From: Uloborus plumipes
Taxonomy: Eukaryota > Arthropoda > Arachnida > Araneae > Uloboridae
Direction of reading: 5' to 3'
NCBI GenBank assembly: GCA_038373865.1
Contig: JAXGGA010002280.1
Location: 1-64,000 of the forward strand
DNA length: 64,000 bases
Part shown: positions 1 through 64,000 of the stretch, piece after piece
How positions within the stretch are numbered: the stretch's first letter is position 1
How the letters are laid out: each line of letters begins with the position of its first letter
Notes under the pieces: model-generated
Databases searched by the model: none
The model's input: only the letters and a program-made list of their open reading frames with translations
What the model was told of the DNA's origin: nothing
Program-made: the position numbers and the translations under genes

Positions 1-1150
1 TGCTATAAAGATATGTTTGACATAATTTTTAGTTTCAGATAATCAAGAGAATATTGATCAGATGCTACAATGCCGATGTCGATGTACGGGAAAGTAGGCT
101 CGTTTAGTTCTTGACAGAACTTCTTGTTATCATTAGTATTCTAGAAACGTTGCAAAAAGTTTTATCTAATCTTTTATCTTTTATGCATGCATCATATTAT
201 AGCTTAATTATAACACCATACAAAAATTCCTATTGTACCTAAATTTTAAATTAACATCCCTTCCAATATTACAAAACAAGTTCCAGCTTTGAAAATTAAG
301 TGAAACTGATTAAATTTACTCATTCATATAAAATAGAAAGAAAATCTTAATTCCGGATTATGTAATGAATTGCGATATGGGTTGATAAAACCATCCAAAA
401 AGCAACAAACTTTTCTTCTTTTTTGAAAACAAAAATTATTTGCTACTCTTAAAGTAGAATTTTAAAAAAACATAAAAAATGCAAAAAAATAAGCAAAATA
501 GGGTATAATTCAGAATGCAGTGTTGTCAATGAAAGGATTTTTTTAGTGCTGTTCTTTTCTCGTTCCTCGTACATGTCAAAAAAAGTAACGTACAAATTTG
601 GTTCTGATGAGACTAAAAACGCATTTTTTACAGCCACCGCTACAAATCATATTAGAAATATTTGACCTTCTCTTGCGGGAGAAATTTCTAGATACAACGT
701 TATCATAGATGACTCGTTAGTTACAAAATTCATGCCTAATAAATCAAAAAGTGCTCTTAGTACCATGCGTCAGTCTTGATCCATACTTTTTCACCTTCAA
801 AATGATATTTATTATGCTGCTTTCCCAATTATTGTAGCTTGTTATGAAACAGTTTATATTTTCCTTGCTTTTATCTTCTACTTTTCTCAAAAAGTTGCTG
901 TGCGATAGCTATATTGCTTAGTTTTCTAAGTAGCTCACTCACTTGTACCGTACCATACAAAGTAACGGTGCACGCGTACATGTGAGGAAATAATTCAAAA
1001 AATAGTATCAACGTCATCTTAGAACTTTAAAATGTTGTTTCAAATATTTTTTTTCACGCATTTGTTTCTCTCTTTTTTCTTTATTTTTCTTCTATTTTAT
1101 AACTTTATTTCTTTCATTGTGCCAACTTCTCAGGTTTTTTTTTCTGTTAA
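1..1150. other. Gene-free, AT-rich
   Basis: No frame of interest. An AG-preceded open stretch at about 39-102 exists, but I could not match it to dynein. Presumably intron of the dynein gene. Confidence 0.6.
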
Positions 1151-1154
1151 TTAT

Positions 1155-3138
1155 GGGTCATTCCGACGAAAATGGTACAAATCATGACCGAGTCTTTAGA
1201 GTTTTTTGAAATCCATTTTAATAACTACCACTTATTAAGTGTATTTTTTATTGGTTCTCCATTTAATTTTGTGCCATCAAGTATCAATTGATTAGATATA
1301 ATCCATTTAGAAATGACACAAAAAAAAATATCTTTGTCAGAAGAAGGAGAAAATGACGTGTCCCAGCTTCAAATTGCTAGAATTTTAAATGTGATTTTAA
1401 ATTAAACTGAAATGTAACAACAAAGTAAATTACACTGCACTGCACAAAAGATGCCTCCGATACCATTTCTGCAGATTATTACGCAAATGAAAAAAAAAAA
1501 ATTCCCCAAAAAACACTATTATTTATCCATGTCCCTAGATTTTCATATGTTTAGAATTGTCCATTCTGTTATATGCCTTTTGGAAATAAAATAAACAATT
1601 GCATTCAATGTGATATATTTTTAAAAAAATATTTGTTTGTTCTGATCCCCGAGACCAGCAGAGCTAGATCAGGTCCATGAGTCTGTTCACCCATAGAAAG
1701 TCAAGAACCATCAAGGGGTTTTGGATAAGATCCAATTTGGAAAGCCCCAGACATGATAAAATATGCTCAGGGGAGGCCTGAGCAGAAGAGCACTTAGTGC
1801 ACTTCTCGAAGATTCTAGTTCTGTTAATGAACTTCATTGTCAGAAGATGGCCGCTAATTAAACGGGAAAGAGCAGTTTGGTCTTTTCTGCTGCCTTTTGC
1901 CATCAGATCGCCGCCAGGGCGATCACTCTGGTACCATGGATGCTTTGGCGGTTTCAGCCAAGCTGCCCCATTCTCTGCCCTGGAAGTTGAGAATAGTTCG
2001 GTAAATGTAAGAGGGGTCCTTGGCATCGTGATTTCGCTGGCACCAGCTCTCGCCAAACTGTCAGCAAGTTCGTTTCCCGCAACGTCCACGTGAGAAGGGA
2101 TCCATTGAAAGTGGATCTGACGTGAACATGAAAGCTGTTTCAAGATCCTAAGAATGTGGGTCCCTGTACCATCCCTCACATTATGCCAATCCACCAAGTG
2201 CTGGATGGCACTTCTACTGTCCGAGAAGATCCAGATATCCTTCACATTTGGTAGCGACATGATTGACTTCAGACCTTCGAGAATTGCAATGAGCTCGCTT
2301 CGGAAAACCGAGCAACAGTCTGGGTTTCTTCTTTGAATCTTAATTTCTTGTTGTTGAAGTCTAATATAAACGCAGCTACCAGAACGTTCATTGTCAAATT
2401 TGCTTCCGTTAGTGTATATATGGACAGCATAAATTGGAGCTCTAATAATTCTTTCTAAAGCCAACTGTTTCAGGTAGCAAGGCAATTCCATATGTTTGCT
2501 AACTTGAACAGAAAGATTGGTATGAAAGTAGACCCCGTCAAGACCCTCAACAGGGTCGATGACTTGAGTTAGGCTGTGTTGTTCAACAGAACTGGCAATA
2601 TTTTTTTCAGAAGTGACTCTACTAAAGGGACTGTCCCGTTTGAGCCTCTTTTTAAAAAAATACAGGTAGTATAACTGCCGTGATTAGCTTGCTACATTGA
2701 ATTATGTAGTCAACAACCAGGGTGAGCCTCATTCTTGTCTTATGATAGTTAATTTGAACTGTTGGATGTCCACCCTGTTAGAGCCGATTTCATGATGAAA
2801 AAAATAGATTTTTTTCTTGAAATTGCAGACAGACTTACAGTTTTAGGCAGTTTATTCCACTTTATGCTTATTCTGTGATTATAACTTTTCTTTGTGATTA
2901 TACAGGTATTTTTAAAGGCTTATTTGTCCACTCTGTTATATGTCCACTCTGTTAAAGTGATCAAAATATTTAAAATCCTTTCATAAATGAGTCATGTACT
3001 AGTTATTTACACTTTATTATACGCAAATAAATGGAAACTCAATAAAAAAATATGATTAGTTGGTGGAAATTATTTAAATTGATAATCTTAAGCAAAGGGT
3101 TTCAGACATGATTTGTACCATTTTCGTCGGAATGACCC
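1155..3138. mobile_element. Foldback element with GGGTCATTCC ends (copy 1)
   Basis: Ends are inverted copies of about 32 bp beginning GGGTCATTCCGACGAAAATG, and resemblance continues more weakly inward. The element is flanked by the 4-bp direct repeat TTAT (1151-1154 and 3139-3142), which I read as the target-site duplication. It carries the broken RNase H fragment below on the minus strand. The 10-bp terminus is shared with the element at 9797-12681. The 4-bp duplication fits several DNA transposon superfamilies (Sola, Chapaev and others), and I cannot choose among them. Confidence 0.7.
1664..2680 (-). pseudogene. Non-LTR retrotransposon RNase H fragment
   Basis: The open frame from 2491 to 1664 encodes 275 residues of an RNase H domain, and the frame stays open without a Met up to about 2680. 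Motifs: YTNGS (residues 26-30), FRSELIAI (Glu66), IFSDSRSA (Asp91) and HVDVAGNELAD (Asp144). The first catalytic Asp expected in YTDGS is Asn28 here, so the enzyme would be dead. The C-terminus has a CTKC...HILSC pattern typical of the tail of RNase H-bearing arthropod non-LTR elements. The reverse transcriptase that should precede it is absent, so this is a 5'-truncated remnant. Confidence 0.75.
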
Positions 3139-3296
3139 TTATGCATGTATGTAAGTAATTTCATAGTGTTTTATTGGGACGATTTGTTGGATGAGAATAG
3201 GCTTCGGAATGAACAAAACATGCATATACAGGGTGTCCTGTCCACTCCTATCGTGACCCAATAGCTAATTTCTAAACCGTTAGAGATAAGCATATA

Positions 3297-5129
3297 CAGG
3301 GTGAGTTTGATCGAATCTGCCATACGAAAAGGGGTGATAGAAGAGCCCAAGTGGAGTATAGAACCACCCATTAGCGGTGTCAATTCTTAACCGTAACCGA
3401 GTAATATTATATTTAAGAAAAATTCGCAAAAAAACAAAATTTTGAGAAAAAGACCAATTTCTGAACTTTCTGTCGGACCTACATACAAAATAAGTACATA
3501 TTTGGAAAGAGCAGACAAAATCCTTTAAAATGACACTTTTTTCATCAAGATCATCGCACTTTACAGTGAGTTACAAGCTTTCAAACACTGTAAACACTCA
3601 AAAATGAAATTTCATCAAACTTTTCAGTCAAAAATTTCAGAAACAACCGTATGAGCTATAACCGGTCAAATGCACCAAAAACTTTCCCATTTTAATAGCT
3701 TTCAGATGATACAACAGAAAATCATATTGGGCTTCAAGTTCAGCAGATATTCTGGCTTTTGTTTGAAACAGTATGAAAATCGCCCTTTGTCAGAATATGG
3801 AAACCAGCAAAAAGTCAGACTTTTATGTTCTAAATTTTCTATTTCATGTAAGTGTACTGGTTTATTTATTCAAGAAAAGGAAAATTTTATAACTAAATAT
3901 TAAATTGTAACACTTTATTAAGTTAATAATCACAACAGAAGATAACAACACGTAGAAACAAAGGAAGCATTACTTTAACGCGCTTTTCACAAAGAAAAAT
4001 TCAAAATTAAATGAGTTACACTAACATCTATGAGTGCACTTACATGTAAACAATCCTCAAAATTTCCCAGAGCTACTGAAATTATCATCCCCCACACCGG
4101 ATAGATGCCCTTGGCCTTTTAAGAGCAAAAACTACCGTCGCTCTCAAAGAAATTTCATTTCTCATTTTAGCTACTGCTCCATCAAGCCAAATGCGCAAGT
4201 CCTGCAAACTGGTTGCATCTGAGCAGTAAACTGCTTGTTTCAAGAATCCCCAAACAAAGAAGTTCACTGGCGTCAGGTCTGGTGATCTAGGTGGCCAAGG
4301 AATAGGACCCAAATGACAGGATGAATGGACTCAATGAAATGAAATTTCATAGAGAACGACGGTAGTTCTCGCTCTTAAAAGGAAAAGGGCATCTATCTGG
4401 TGTGGGGAATGATAATTCCAGTAGCTCTGGGAAATTTTGAGGATTGTTTACATGTAAATGTACTCATAGATGTTAGTGTAACTCATTTAATTTTGAATTT
4501 TTCTTTGTGAAAAGCGCGTTAAAGTAATGCTTCCTTTGTTTCTACGTGTTGTTATCTTCTGTTGTGATTATTAACTTAATAAAGTGTTACAATTTAATAT
4601 TTAGTTATAAAATTTTCCTTTTCTTGAATAAATAAACCAGTACACTTACATGAAATAGAAAATTTAGAACATAAAAGTCTGACTTTTTGCTGGTTTCCAT
4701 ATTCTGACAAAGGGCGATTTTCATACTGTTTCAAACAAAAGCCAGAATATCTGCTGAACTTGAAGCCCAATATAGTTTCTGCAATTTTTGACTGAAAAGT
4801 TTGATGAAATTTCATTTTTGAGTGTTTCCAGTGTTTGAAAGCTTGTAACTCACTGTGAAGTTCAACTATCTTGATGAAAAAAGTGTCATTTTAAAGGATT
4901 TTGTCTGCAATTTCCAAATATGTACTTATTTTGTATGTAGGTCCGACAGGAAGTTCAGAAATTGGTCTTTTTCTCAAAATTTTGTTTTTTTTTTTTTGGC
5001 GAATTTTTCTTAAATATAATATTACTCGGTTACGGTTAAGAATTGACACCGCAAATGGATGGTTCTATACTCCACTTGGGCTCTTCTATCACCCCTTTTC
5101 GTATGGCAGATTCGATCAAACTCACCCTG
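3297..5129. mobile_element. Long palindromic element inserted in the previous one
   Basis: Inverted ends CAGGGTGAGTTTGATCGAAT, TA on both sides, and the host palindrome reads on cleanly once it is removed (GCATA-TA-GTTTATTTAGG). Arms are about 800 bp (3297 to about 4145 and about 4360 to 5129) around a loop of about 200 bp. TA duplication and the enclosed transposase tail place it in the Tc1/mariner superfamily. Confidence 0.82.
4085..4312 (-). pseudogene. Tc1/mariner transposase C-terminal remnant
   Basis: The frame reads WPPRSPDLTPVNFFVWG, the characteristic block around the third catalytic acid of Tc1/mariner DDE/D transposases, then FLKQAVY and a Leu-rich helix. It spans the loop and inner arm of the palindrome. 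The catalytic core before it is missing. Confidence 0.75.
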
Positions 5130-5716
5130 TAGTTTATTTAGGAAAAAATCTCTAAATTACGAAAGGAATTTGGGTCTATGAAATGTTCTTCAAAAAATCA
5201 AATTTTGAAAGAGTTACGAAATTTAAATTTTTATACAGCCCCCCAGTCCTATCAATCATATTTAGTAAAACATTCTTGACACTGTAACGTTTAAAACTAA
5301 AAAAAAATCACTTTCTGCGACAAAAATTGACCGAGTTATGACGTTTTGAAAAATTAAGATTTTGAAGGATTTCATGACGTCATCGAGAGATCGCTTAAGG
5401 GACCGTATGCGAAATCCTTCAAAATCTTGATTTTTCAAAACGTCATAACTCGGTCAATTTTTGTCGCAGAAAATGATTTTTTTTAGCTTTAAACGTTACA
5501 GTGTCAAGAATGTTTTACTAAACATGATTCATAGGACTGGGGGGCTGTGTAAAAATTTAAATTTCGTAACTCTTTCAAAATTTGATTTTTTGAAAAACAT
5601 TTCATAGACCCAAATTCCTTTCGTAATTCAGAAATTTCTTCCAAAATGAACTATATGCTTATCTCTAACGGTTTAGAAATTAGCTATTGGGCCACGATAG
5701 GAGTGGAAACCCTGTA

Positions 5717-7854
5717 TAGATTATAAAAAAATCAAATTGCATTCAATACAAATCTATTGATTTAGTCTTGACTCTCTACGATGCAGTAGTAGAGACATCT
5801 TGAGAACAAAAAATTTGTAGTCGAAACACATAAGAGTGTATAAAAGAAACAGCTTAGGAGTATAAAAAATGTAATTCATAAGAATAAAAAAGAAAAATTC
5901 ACTTGAATTTCTGTTTAAAAAAGTTTTTTTCTATCAGGAAAAAAGAGAGGGAGAGAGAAAGCAAAGAAAACGAAAACAAGAAGAAGATGAAGACATTTTC
6001 AGTAATTTCTCTAAATAAGAAATGATTTCTTCAATGAAAATGGCATTTTCATTAGGATAGATCATTGTATAAACCATTTATTTAAAAATATTGTAGTTGA
6101 AATTGACGCAAGGGCAATTTATAGAGTATTATGTTTGGTTTCACGTTGAAAAGTACGAATAAAAATTTTAGCTAGTTACAAGCAACTGAACATTCACTAT
6201 TATACCAAAGACTCCACTTACACCTATTTTTAAAAATGAGAGGTAAATATTTTAAACAAGACAAGGTGCCAAGTATAAGCTACTTAGAAAAAAAAAGGAA
6301 AAAGAAACTTTTACAACATATTTTTTACCCACAGATTTATTGATAAAATATGACTTTCGAGGATTCCAGTTTAAAGATAATTTAATGTATTTTTTTTAAA
6401 TATCTTTTTAAAAAATAAAAAATAAATTGAGCATAAATAATAAAATATAAAAATTGGAGAAATATGTGTATATCCCTTCCAAATAGTTTCTAAGGGAATA
6501 GTTCAACCTAAAAGCAAAAATGCCTTAATTGAAAGATCCTGGCCTCAACAGCTTATTCCTACGTTCTCTTTTTTTATTTTAGAATTTTTTTATTTAACTT
6601 TGAACAGTAAAAAAACGAAAAGAAAGAAGAAAGCAAAATCATGCCTTGGGCTTTAAAAGAAGATATTAATCTTTCATGAATTCCAACTCATCGGCAGATT
6701 TGCTTCCAAAAATCTTTATCAGAAGCAATTTATGACGTAGAATATCTACGGGAGAAGTATACACTTTTCGTAAACCTAAAAAGCCACTACATTTTATAAA
6801 AATACAAAAGCAAAATTCAAAAGGTAGTAGCAATAACGAAAAAGCATCGAAATATCAAGACATTTTAAAGCATTTTTTAAATATGCTTTGCAAAAAAAGT
6901 TTTCAAGAAAATTATTAAAAATACAATGACATTTCCCCCCGTAGAGAGCATCAGATTCAACAAAGAATTTCAACACAATATAAATATTGATTCAAAAGAA
7001 GTATATTGTATTTTCGTTAAACTTTGTCGGAAAGAGCTTACAATTTAAAACGTACACTAAAAGCGTTTTTTTTTTTTAATTACTTATTTTAACTCATAAA
7101 AACATTAGCACCTAAGAGAAAATTTTAAACTCCTTTCTCTTTTATCTAAACACTAAAAAACAAAAATCGATAAAATTCTTACTGGTATTATAAAAAGTGA
7201 AATACTTTAAATGGGTAACAAATAAATTGAGCTTTAACCGTTTCTTAACATTGACCTTAAATGTTTTCCTTACTACCACTGAAGCTGCCGGCATTTGAAT
7301 TTAAATATTGAATTAATTTCACCTTTCGATTTAAAATGCCAGTTGAGTGTGGCTATGGTACAGCTGTAGATGCTCACGTTTGAGGGGTCAAACTCAATCT
7401 TGAGGGTCAACCCATACCATTACTATTATGCTGTACGTTTAAGATTCCTTGCGTATTTATTTGACATGAATACTCTGGACTAAATTAATTTCTGGTGTAT
7501 TTCACATCCTGCAAACCTTGGGCCCTCCATCAGGTGGGGAATTGGGCGTAAAAATTCTAAAGGGCATATTCATCCACCAATAGTGAGTCAACAAAAAATA
7601 ATAGGTGCCAGTCTCCAAGGGGATTCTGGGATAGTTAACAATTTCAGCCGTAGTCCAACTTAGGTCTGCCTTAGGTCTGCAAATGGTGAAAAGCCCACAC
7701 ACAACCTTCTTAGATGTTAGTTTTTCATTTTAAACCAAGCATGTCAAAAAAAGTTACAAAGATCAAAGTTTTAAATTATATTTTGCGACTTCAGCTGTTT
7801 TCTACTTCATCTTTTTTTTTTTATTACTTGAGTGTTTTATCCTTTGCCGTGCAG
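5717..7854. other. Intron sequence before dynein exon 1 of the window
   Basis: AT-rich. 7260-7705 is less AT-rich and may be repeat-derived, but nothing in it was recognised. Confidence 0.6.
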
Positions 7855-61542
<53,688 letters not shown>

Positions 61543-63606
61543 GTTTGTGAAACTTCTTTATTAAATAATAAATTTCTCAAACTAAGATCCAGAATATCAT
61601 AAAAATATTCAATTAATTTAATTCATTAACTAAACAGCAACAATAATTTGTACTGCGCTAATGTTTGGATATAAACTAGTTGTACAAGTATCTATTATCG
61701 AAATTTCATTGATTACGGACATTTGCAACTTAAATTTCATAACGTAAGCGTTTGAAGTAACCTGGGATTTACAAATTGATGTCCCTCTGTAACCCAATCA
61801 GTTATTTCCTACCGGGGGGTCCGAATTATAAGGATAAAAAAAAATAGCACTGAAAAAAAAATCTGAAATAATTCAGTGAAATGCATGTACAAAATGTTTT
61901 TTTTATGCTATAAATGACTATAGAGTGCTGAACATTTGAAAATACAAAGTTTTAAGAAGTTTGTCTAGTTTTTACGACGGAAAAATGTAACTATAAAAAC
62001 TAGACGAAATTATAAAGTTGCTGTCCCTTCATTTGAGCAATCAGGAGGAAGGGGGCCCCTTCCCCTGGATCGTAGAAACGTAATGTAATTATGGATTTTC
62101 GTACCTATTTTGCTGATTTTTCCTATTAAATGTATTTACTACATTTACCGCCTTCCCCCTGAAAATTTTTGAAATAACGGACCTGTAAGCACATCGTGTG
62201 TTTTGCCCTGAAACACCCTAATTTTTAGGTCCCGATTAGATTAAATGCAACAATATTTGTTTTAAGAATAAATAATTATTTAAACTAAAAGTCAATCTTA
62301 TATTTTTCCAAAAAAAATGAATAAATAAACAAACACTAGACGAAGATATTAAAAATGCATGAAAAATCAAACTTGGAAAGATGATGCGATAAGAACTTAG
62401 AGCGCTTTCAGGAAACAGCTGAACAAAACACTTTTATGGCGATTTTGAATGAATTTACTTATTTTTGGTTCATACCGTAAAATCATTCTGTTTCGCAATA
62501 CATTCTTCAAAAGCAAGTAATTCCAAGACAAATGAATCTTTAAAACAATGTTCTGATTTCCACGCCCTTTAAAAATGAATATTTTCTCTTGCAATGGTTT
62601 AAAACTAATATTTAATGTGAAGGATAATGACGGGAAAAAACCGACTGATTTGTTGAAAAAAAAAAGACAAATGACAAATAGGGTCCACTGGGATAAATGT
62701 GACAGATGAAACTGGAGTTCAAATGAATTTAGTTGGGAATTGAATTGAGCTGTCATAGTAAATTTCTCTCGATTTGGTGCATATTTTTTTTTTTAAACTG
62801 AGAAATAATTTTTGAATTTTTTTTTAAAAAAATATGTCACAGGTTTGAAGGAACCGTTTCTTTTCCTTAAAAATTGATTAGGTGCAGCACTTGTCATCAA
62901 GTGTGGGCTAAAAAGGGGCAAGTGGAAATCTTTTATTGCTCACTTTTACAAATAGCACATACATTACAAGAAAATGATTCAACTGAAATCAATAAATTCT
63001 TTATTTCAAAAATAATGAAAAAATCCAAAATGTTCAAGTGCTTAATAAGTTGCAATAAACAATAAGCTGTAATAGTTCCTTTTAAATACATTTCAAAAAA
63101 AAAAAAAAGATTTGCATTATGCGTGAGTATGATTAGCTGAATGAGGTTTTGCGTTCAATGTAAAAAAAAAAAAAAATCATGAATTATACACGCTTGCAGC
63201 ACCATCAAATTGATACCTAAGGAGTATACCAACAAAATTTTAATTGGGTATATTGAGACATTCAAAATATTTTCAAACGCAATGCGTGAAACATTTTCTT
63301 CTTTGAAAATGAATTCAGTTTTAGATTCATTCATGCACTTTAGTTGTACGACTTTTAATTCGTTCTCATCATCTGCATCTTCCAAAGCAACACAAGCATC
63401 TCGATGTTCCTTGCAGTTAAGATGAAGAAGATCAGTGGCGTGGCTAGTGCAGGTGTCACCCGGGGTACTAATTTGTGGTGTACCCCCCCCCCTCCCGGCA
63501 AAAATACTCGTATGTTGATATAAAATTCTTTCTTTTTTTCCAGAACCAACACTTTTATTACGTAGTACGACGAAATTATGTGCTAGCGATTTTACATGAC
63601 ACTACA
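61543..63606. other. Intron after dynein exon 23
   Basis: No further dynein exon found. A C run at 63483-63491 follows a GTGGCGTGGCTAG word that is common at hAT MITE ends. Otherwise AT-rich. Confidence 0.6.
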
Positions 63607-63608
63607 TA

Positions 63609-63685
63609 CACTGGTGGTCAAAATTATAAGGCCAACTGAAAATTGTGCAGAAAAAAAAATTATTTCTGCACTAAATCAAATGAAA
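63609..63685. mobile_element. Tc1-like terminus, interrupted
   Basis: TA followed by CACTGGTGGTCAAAATTATA and AGGCCAACTGAAAATTGTGC, the kind of end found on Tc1-like elements. No transposase follows in the window, because another sequence begins at about 63686. Confidence 0.55.
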
Positions 63686-64000
63686 TCTATATACATAAAT
63701 GACTACTTTTGCATGGATGTATGTCCGGGGTAATCTTCCAAACTACTGGACCGATTTTAACCATTTTTTCACCGTAGATAGCTACAGTAACATTGAGCAG
63801 GATAAGCTATAATTTATTTCTAAAAAGCTTAGTTTAAAAAAGTTATTATGGAAAATAGTAAATTTCATGTAATTTTCCCCATTAAACGATTAAATTTTCA
63901 GTCCATTGTTGCAAAATTTGGTTGCCTCGCAACAACAATATTAATAGTAATCATGACGAAAATTTTGAACCAATTCTTCTCTGGAATAAGTATGAAATTT
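63686..64000. mobile_element. Helitron-like 5' end (possible)
   Basis: Begins TCTATATACATAAATGA and continues with AACTACTGGACCGATTTTAA and TTTTTTCACCGTAGATAG, words I associate with the 5' regions of arthropod Helitron-like elements. Runs off the window, so the 3' hairpin and CTRR end cannot be checked. Confidence 0.4.

Larger units (their letters stand above)
3239..5714. mobile_element. CAGGGTGTCC foldback element, copy 1 (interrupted)
   Basis: Left end CAGGGTGTCC at 3239 and matching inverted end at 5714, both beside TA. Only 56 bp of the left arm remain before a second element (3297-5129) interrupts it. The rest (5132-5714) is the same palindrome as at 32435-33085 and 40978-41604, with a centre containing TGACGTCA near 5374. 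Confidence 0.8.

Noticed and set aside
39..105. Possible dynein exon at the left edge after TTTCAG
   Set aside because: The open stretch (IIKRILIRCYNADVDVRE) has no match I can recognise in the dynein tail, and the frame soon meets TAG.
1797..2336. Plus-strand open frames over the RNase H region
   Set aside because: Shadows of the minus-strand RNase H reading, which has recognisable motifs.
1664..2491. Cellular RNase H1 gene
   Set aside because: C-terminal CTKC...HILSC pattern, missing first catalytic Asp and location in a repeat point to a retroelement remnant.
3670..4815. Two open frames on opposite strands (3670-3903 and 4594-4815) encoding nearly the same peptide
   Set aside because: They are mirror images in the two arms of the palindromic element, not two genes.

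Overview
The window is eukaryotic. It is AT-rich, genes are broken by GT-AG introns of up to 12.6 kb, and mobile-element debris fills most of the introns. The transposon families (several Tc1-like lineages, hAT, piggyBac-like MITEs, long foldback elements) and the protein sequences suit an arthropod; from remembered transposase families I favour an arachnid, probably a spider. That placement is inference, not something the sequence proves.

Backbone: one large plus-strand gene crosses almost the whole window. I could join 23 exons (7855-61542) in frame. They encode about 1462 consecutive residues of an axonemal outer-arm dynein heavy chain of the DNAH5/DNAH8 type. The reading runs from the late tail, through the linker, AAA1 (P-loop exon 37922-38100, Walker B exon 39804-39991) and AAA2 (P-loop exon 56590-56836), to just after AAA2. 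Start and end of the protein lie outside the window. No frameshift or stop was seen in any exon.

Second gene: an intact, intronless riboflavin kinase (50049-50564, minus strand) sits antisense inside the largest dynein intron (39992-52589).

Mobile layer, left to right: a foldback element with GGGTCATTCC ends carrying a broken RNase H of non-LTR type (1155-3138); a nested pair of foldbacks (3239-5714 with 3297-5129 inside); a small hairpin (9519-9685); a 2.9 kb foldback with the same GGGTCATTCC ends (9797-12681); a TA-flanked element (13214-14110); a palindrome (15689-16204); a Tc1 element split by another insertion (18595-21660); a piggyBac-like MITE split by a second Tc1 element (22467-24193); a clean piggyBac-like MITE (25682-25986); a long TA microsatellite beside a splice site (28947-29071); two further copies of the CAGGGTGTCC foldback (32435-33085, 40978-41604); small MITEs at 33566 and 34321; a TA-flanked 1.3 kb element (42161-43451); a decayed hAT transposase interrupted by a hAT MITE (about 45960-47600); a third, nearly complete Tc1 element (58656-60382); and a Tc1 end interrupted by a Helitron-like sequence at the right edge. 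A short peptide-coding patch resembling the TFIIS/Elongin N-terminal fold lies in an intron near 54632.

No CRISPR, operon, rRNA or convincing intact tRNA was seen.
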